5,178 bases of DNA from Lachnospiraceae bacterium (GTDB lineage Bacteria > Bacillota > Clostridia > Lachnospirales > Lachnospiraceae), in assembly GCA_003484785.1 (NCBI GenBank), contig DNAD01000042.1, positions 1-5,178 on the forward strand, written 5' to 3'. The notes under the pieces were generated by a model, which did not search any database, had not been told where the DNA came from, and saw only the letters and a list, made by a program, of their open reading frames with translations. Position numbers and translations under genes: made by a program. This document shows positions 4,283 to 5,178 of the stretch, piece by piece; the first letter of the stretch is position 1, and each line of letters begins with the position of its first letter.

Positions 4283-5178
4283 GTGGATGATACGGCGATA
4301 AGGAGGATAATGCCCCATGACTCCGCCGCTGAGGAGTCGGTCGTTGGCTCGATGCTGTTTGATAAGGAGGCCATCGACCTTGCGGGAGAGCTCCTTTTAA
4401 AGGAAGATTTTTACGAAAAACAGTACGGCATCGTCTTCGAGGCTATGGTGGAGCTCAACAATGCCGGAAAGTCCGTGGATATGGTAACGCTTCAGAGCTA
4501 TCTTAAGGAGAAGGATGTTCCGGATGAGATAGCCTCCCTGGAATTTCTGCAGGGCATCATGCAGCTGTATATTACCTCCTCCAATGTAAAGCAGTATGCG
4601 GAGATAGTAAAGAAGCACTCCCTGCTTCGCAGGCTTATACGGGTAAGCGATGAGATATCCAATGACTGCTACAGCCAGAACAAATCCCTTAACGTGATCT
4701 TTGAGGATACGGAAAAAAAGATCTTTGACATAGTCCAGAGGAAGAATACCGGAGATTTTACCCCTATAAACAAGATCGTTGAGACCTCTATAAAGAGGCT
4801 GCAGACAATAATGATGAGCGGCAGCAGGATCACCGGCATCTCTACGGGCTTCACCGATCTTGATAATACCTTAAGCGGTCTTCAACCCTCGGATCTGATA
4901 CTGATCGCGGCCAGGCCCTCCATGGGAAAGACGGCCTTTGCCTTAAACATCGCGCAGTTCGCGGCGGTAAGGGAGAAAAACTGCACCGCTGTCTTCAGTC
5001 TCGAAATGAGCAAGGAGCAGCTGGTAAACAGGCTTCTTGCGATGGATGCCACCGTGGATGCGCAAAAACTCAGGAATGCCGATCTTGATGACAATGAGAT
5101 AGAATATATCATGGAAAGCGCGGTGAATCTGGGCTCTTCGAAGCTTATCATAGACGATACCTCGGGTATCTCCGTCAG
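4283..5178 (+). CDS. dnaB: Replicative DNA helicase DnaB, N-terminal part (3' end outside window; GTG start)
   Basis: DnaB is the hexameric helicase that unwinds DNA ahead of the fork and recruits primase. About 298 codons are visible, and the frame stays open to the right edge. The N-terminal domain starts MDDTAIRRIMPHDSAAEESVVGSM in three-codon-plus pieces: MDDTAIRRIMPH, then DSAAEESVVGSM, the family pattern. A linker region follows (about 155-180), then the RecA-type ATPase core from ISTGFTDLDNTLSGL. The Walker A motif ARPSMGKT is at 210-217 (K216, T217), and the catalytic Glu lies in FSLEM (E241). From memory, these numbers equal those of the Geobacillus enzyme, which supports the start at GTG 4283, 7 nt after rplI. 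The candidate site GGAGG (4266-4270) is somewhat distant at 12 nt. The in-frame ATG 4310 would cut off the conserved RRI segment. Walker B and the arginine finger lie beyond the window. Confidence 0.95.
   Translation, partial: MDDTAIRRIMPHDSAAEESVVGSMLFDKEAIDLAGELLLKEDFYEKQYGIVFEAMVELNNAGKSVDMVTLQSYLKEKDVPDEIASLEFLQGIMQLYITSSNVKQYAEIVKKHSLLRRLIRVSDEISNDCYSQNKSLNVIFEDTEKKIFDIVQRKNTGDFTPINKIVETSIKRLQTIMMSGSRITGISTGFTDLDNTLSGLQPSDLILIAARPSMGKTAFALNIAQFAAVREKNCTAVFSLEMSKEQLVNRLLAMDATVDAQKLRNADLDDNEIEYIMESAVNLGSSKLIIDDTSGISV

Overview
This window is an ordinary stretch of core chromosome from a Gram-positive anaerobe. It most resembles Lachnospiraceae or related Clostridia. The evidence is the gene order (rpsF-ssb-rpsR, then gdpP-rplI-dnaB), a GdpP-type c-di-AMP phosphodiesterase (a Bacillota trait), strong AGGAGG-type ribosome binding sites, frequent AGG/AGA and ATA codons, and moderate GC. 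The genus assignment is inference; no rRNA is present.

Layout. Bases 1-214 hold the C-terminal end of a Sir2-type NAD-dependent protein deacylase whose start lies outside the window. The 215-368 gap contains a bulged 36-nt palindrome, a good sigma-A-type promoter and a short leader with one hairpin. Next come three co-directional genes: rpsF (S6), ssb (single-stranded DNA-binding protein) and rpsR (S18, zinc-ribbon form). A clear Rho-independent terminator at 1451-1483 ends this unit. The gene-free stretch 1430-1786 holds that terminator, a second copy of the same 36-nt palindrome, a GC-rich inverted-repeat region of unknown meaning, and a second sigma-A-type promoter with an extended -10. 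That promoter should drive gdpP, rplI (L9) and dnaB (replicative helicase). The gdpP and rplI genes overlap by 4 nt, with rplI starting at TTG. The dnaB gene probably starts at a GTG 7 nt after rplI and runs off the right edge. No antisense gene is convincing.

How the genes fit together. S6 and S18 bind next to each other in the 30S subunit, with SSB translated between them. The second unit combines turnover of the second messenger c-di-AMP (GdpP), a 50S protein (L9) and the replication-fork helicase (DnaB). The terminator plus the second promoter separate the two units.

I found no mobile-element gene, CRISPR array, tRNA or rRNA, and no convincing new protein system. The least expected feature is the pair of 36-nt bulged palindromes. 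They share length and architecture, and one stem pair has changed in both arms while staying paired. This looks like a small dispersed repeat family.
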